From contig CAJQSP010000004.1 in NCBI GenBank assembly GCA_905614375.1, forward strand, positions 1-61,630: a stretch of 61,630 bases of DNA, written 5' to 3'. This DNA is from an uncultured Dehalococcoidales bacterium. GTDB lineage: Bacteria > Chloroflexota > Dehalococcoidia > UBA1151 > UBA1328. This document shows, piece by piece, positions 60,636 through 61,630 of this stretch (position 1 is its first letter; every line of letters starts with the position of its first letter). The notes beneath the pieces were generated by a model. It was not told the origin of the DNA. It saw only the letters and a program-made list of their open reading frames with translations, and did not search any database. The position numbers and the translations under genes are program-made.

Positions 60636-61630
60636 TTACCTGAACTTGCCGCGGCCTGGGATCGGGATAGCCTGCTCAAGCTTACCGTCACGAATGCCGA
60701 AGTAGTACTCGTGCAAGTTGATCGTGGTATCGCCATGAGTCGGACGTGATCGCACCTTGTCGCCAACCTTCAAAGCCTGCGAAGCAACGTCCGGTAAATT
60801 CACAGCCGTATGCTCCTCCGAATGCTTGATGATCGATGCCGACGCAGGAGAAATAACCTCAGCCAATCCACGATCCATAGAGATCGATTTCAAACCCATA
60901 TCGACGATCGCTACTTCTTGCTTCTGTCGAGAAATCACGGTCGCTAGAACCGAAAGTGCAGGTTCGAAATCGTTGAACACTTCGAGATAGTCACCATCCA
61001 TAAAAATGTACGAGCCACACTGAAGCTCAGTAACACCGTCGACTCGCCCCGTGATGTTGTACGTTCCCGTACCCGCGGCTGAAACAAGCTTCACGTCAAT
61101 GCCAGCATCTCGAATCTGGTCAGCGGCACCCGTAAGAATCGCCATCGCCTGTTCGGCTTTGATCTTGCGAGTCTCGTAGTCCCGTTCAGCAACAACGTGA
61201 CCCTCGTAGCCCATCAATCCATCGAAACGTAGACCTTGCGCCGCATCGATCTGTTTTGCAAGATCAACAGCTCCATCACCATCAACCCCGCAACGATCCA
61301 TGCCCACGTTCACTTCAACAATCACTCCAAGCTCGGCACCAGCAGCCATGGAAGCCGAAGAAAGGTCATCGACATTTCCTGAGCTTTCCACAGCAACGAT
61401 GATCCTTGCCGAACGAGCAAGCGCAACCAATCGAGCAATCTTCCGCTTACCAATTACCTGGTTCGGAATCATCACTTCAGGCACACCAGCCTCAACCATC
61501 ACCTCGGCCTCACCAACCTTCGCACAGCAAACACCAATAGCCCCGGCATCAAGCTGTTTGCGAACCCAGTAAGGACTTTTATTCGTCTTCGAGTGAGGTC
61601 GAACATCGACTCCCATCTCGTTGGCAGCAG
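60636..61630 (-). CDS. D-threonine-aldolase-like PLP enzyme, N-terminus beyond the window
   Basis: The frame is open to the window edge (331 codons). It contains the PLP-lysine region MGVDVRPHSKTNKSPYW, EVMIPNQVIGKRKIARLVAL, the barrel segments of alanine racemase-type fold III, and a C-terminal metal pair in RSRPTHGDTTINLHEYYFG. The H-x-D arrangement fits D-threonine aldolase (divalent metal) better than D-serine dehydratase, which has H-x-C. It would cleave D-3-hydroxy amino acids to glycine and an aldehyde. The first residues, including any Met, are missing. Confidence 0.88.
   Translation of the reverse strand, partial: AANEMGVDVRPHSKTNKSPYWVRKQLDAGAIGVCCAKVGEAEVMVEAGVPEVMIPNQVIGKRKIARLVALARSARIIVAVESSGNVDDLSSASMAAGAELGVIVEVNVGMDRCGVDGDGAVDLAKQIDAAQGLRFDGLMGYEGHVVAERDYETRKIKAEQAMAILTGAADQIRDAGIDVKLVSAAGTGTYNITGRVDGVTELQCGSYIFMDGDYLEVFNDFEPALSVLATVISRQKQEVAIVDMGLKSISMDRGLAEVISPASASIIKHSEEHTAVNLPDVASQALKVGDKVRSRPTHGDTTINLHEYYFGIRDGKLEQAIPIPGRGKFR

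Overview
The window looks like part of a chromosome from a marine Chloroflexota lineage, most like the SAR202 / Dehalococcoidia group. This is inferred from gene content, not from a marker gene. It has adjacent DUF1800 and DUF1501 genes, several lipoproteins with long Pro/Thr-rich linkers, an enolase-superfamily member, a sulfatase, an AraD1-type FAH protein, a hydroxyacid-oxoacid transhydrogenase, an MlrC-type M81 protein and many SDR/MDR dehydrogenases. The single complete tRNA is tRNA-Gly(UCC).

Layout. 1-2.5 kb: DUF1501 (cut by the window edge) and DUF1800, both on minus. 2.6-3.7 kb: a decayed exported coiled-coil gene and a short broken ORF. 3.9-7.4 kb: a large membrane protein of unknown function and an ankyrin / PKD-like / cytochrome c lipoprotein. 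7.6-20.3 kb: a five-gene operon with a 2356-residue transglutaminase/Ig-like membrane protein, an 805-residue polytopic protein, a MoxR ATPase, a DUF58 protein and a small membrane protein. 20.3-46 kb: an accessory region with metallopeptidase-like, beta-lactamase-like and TolB-propeller lipoproteins, three oxidoreductase or hydrolase genes, one enolase-superfamily gene, and a set of mobile-element scars. 46-61.6 kb: a compact catabolic block (FAH, HOT, DUF1028, nitroreductase, TrmL, two MDR and two SDR dehydrogenases, M81, HpcH aldolase, acetoacetate-decarboxylase-like protein, sulfatase, D-threonine-aldolase-like protein).

The most unusual structure is at 24.5-43 kb. tRNA-Gly(UCC) at 30347-30422 is followed by two displaced copies of its 3' 45 bp (32240-32284 and 35819-35863), so it looks like a site of serial integration. 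Each copy is followed by the same terminator hairpin. Next to the hairpins, or next to related sequences, are pairs of short direct repeats spaced exactly 11 bp apart. Their sequence differs from copy to copy, as expected for arm-type sites of different tyrosine recombinases. A tRNA-Ala 3' fragment with the same downstream module lies inverted at 24.56-24.79 kb. No integrase is visible. The interval carries a McrA-like modification-dependent restriction enzyme, small zinc-ribbon membrane proteins (TM2, DUF805) and fragments of a DUF5681-like phage gene. Further relics of that phage gene lie at about 20.5, 29.4 and 43.0 kb. I read this as the remains of a family of small integrase-dependent (satellite-like) elements carrying defence and membrane cargo.

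Two genes (DUF1501 at 1059 and an SDR at 56252) have no ATG, GTG or TTG in the usable part of their frame. Each has a good Shine-Dalgarno sequence directly before an ATC or ATT codon.
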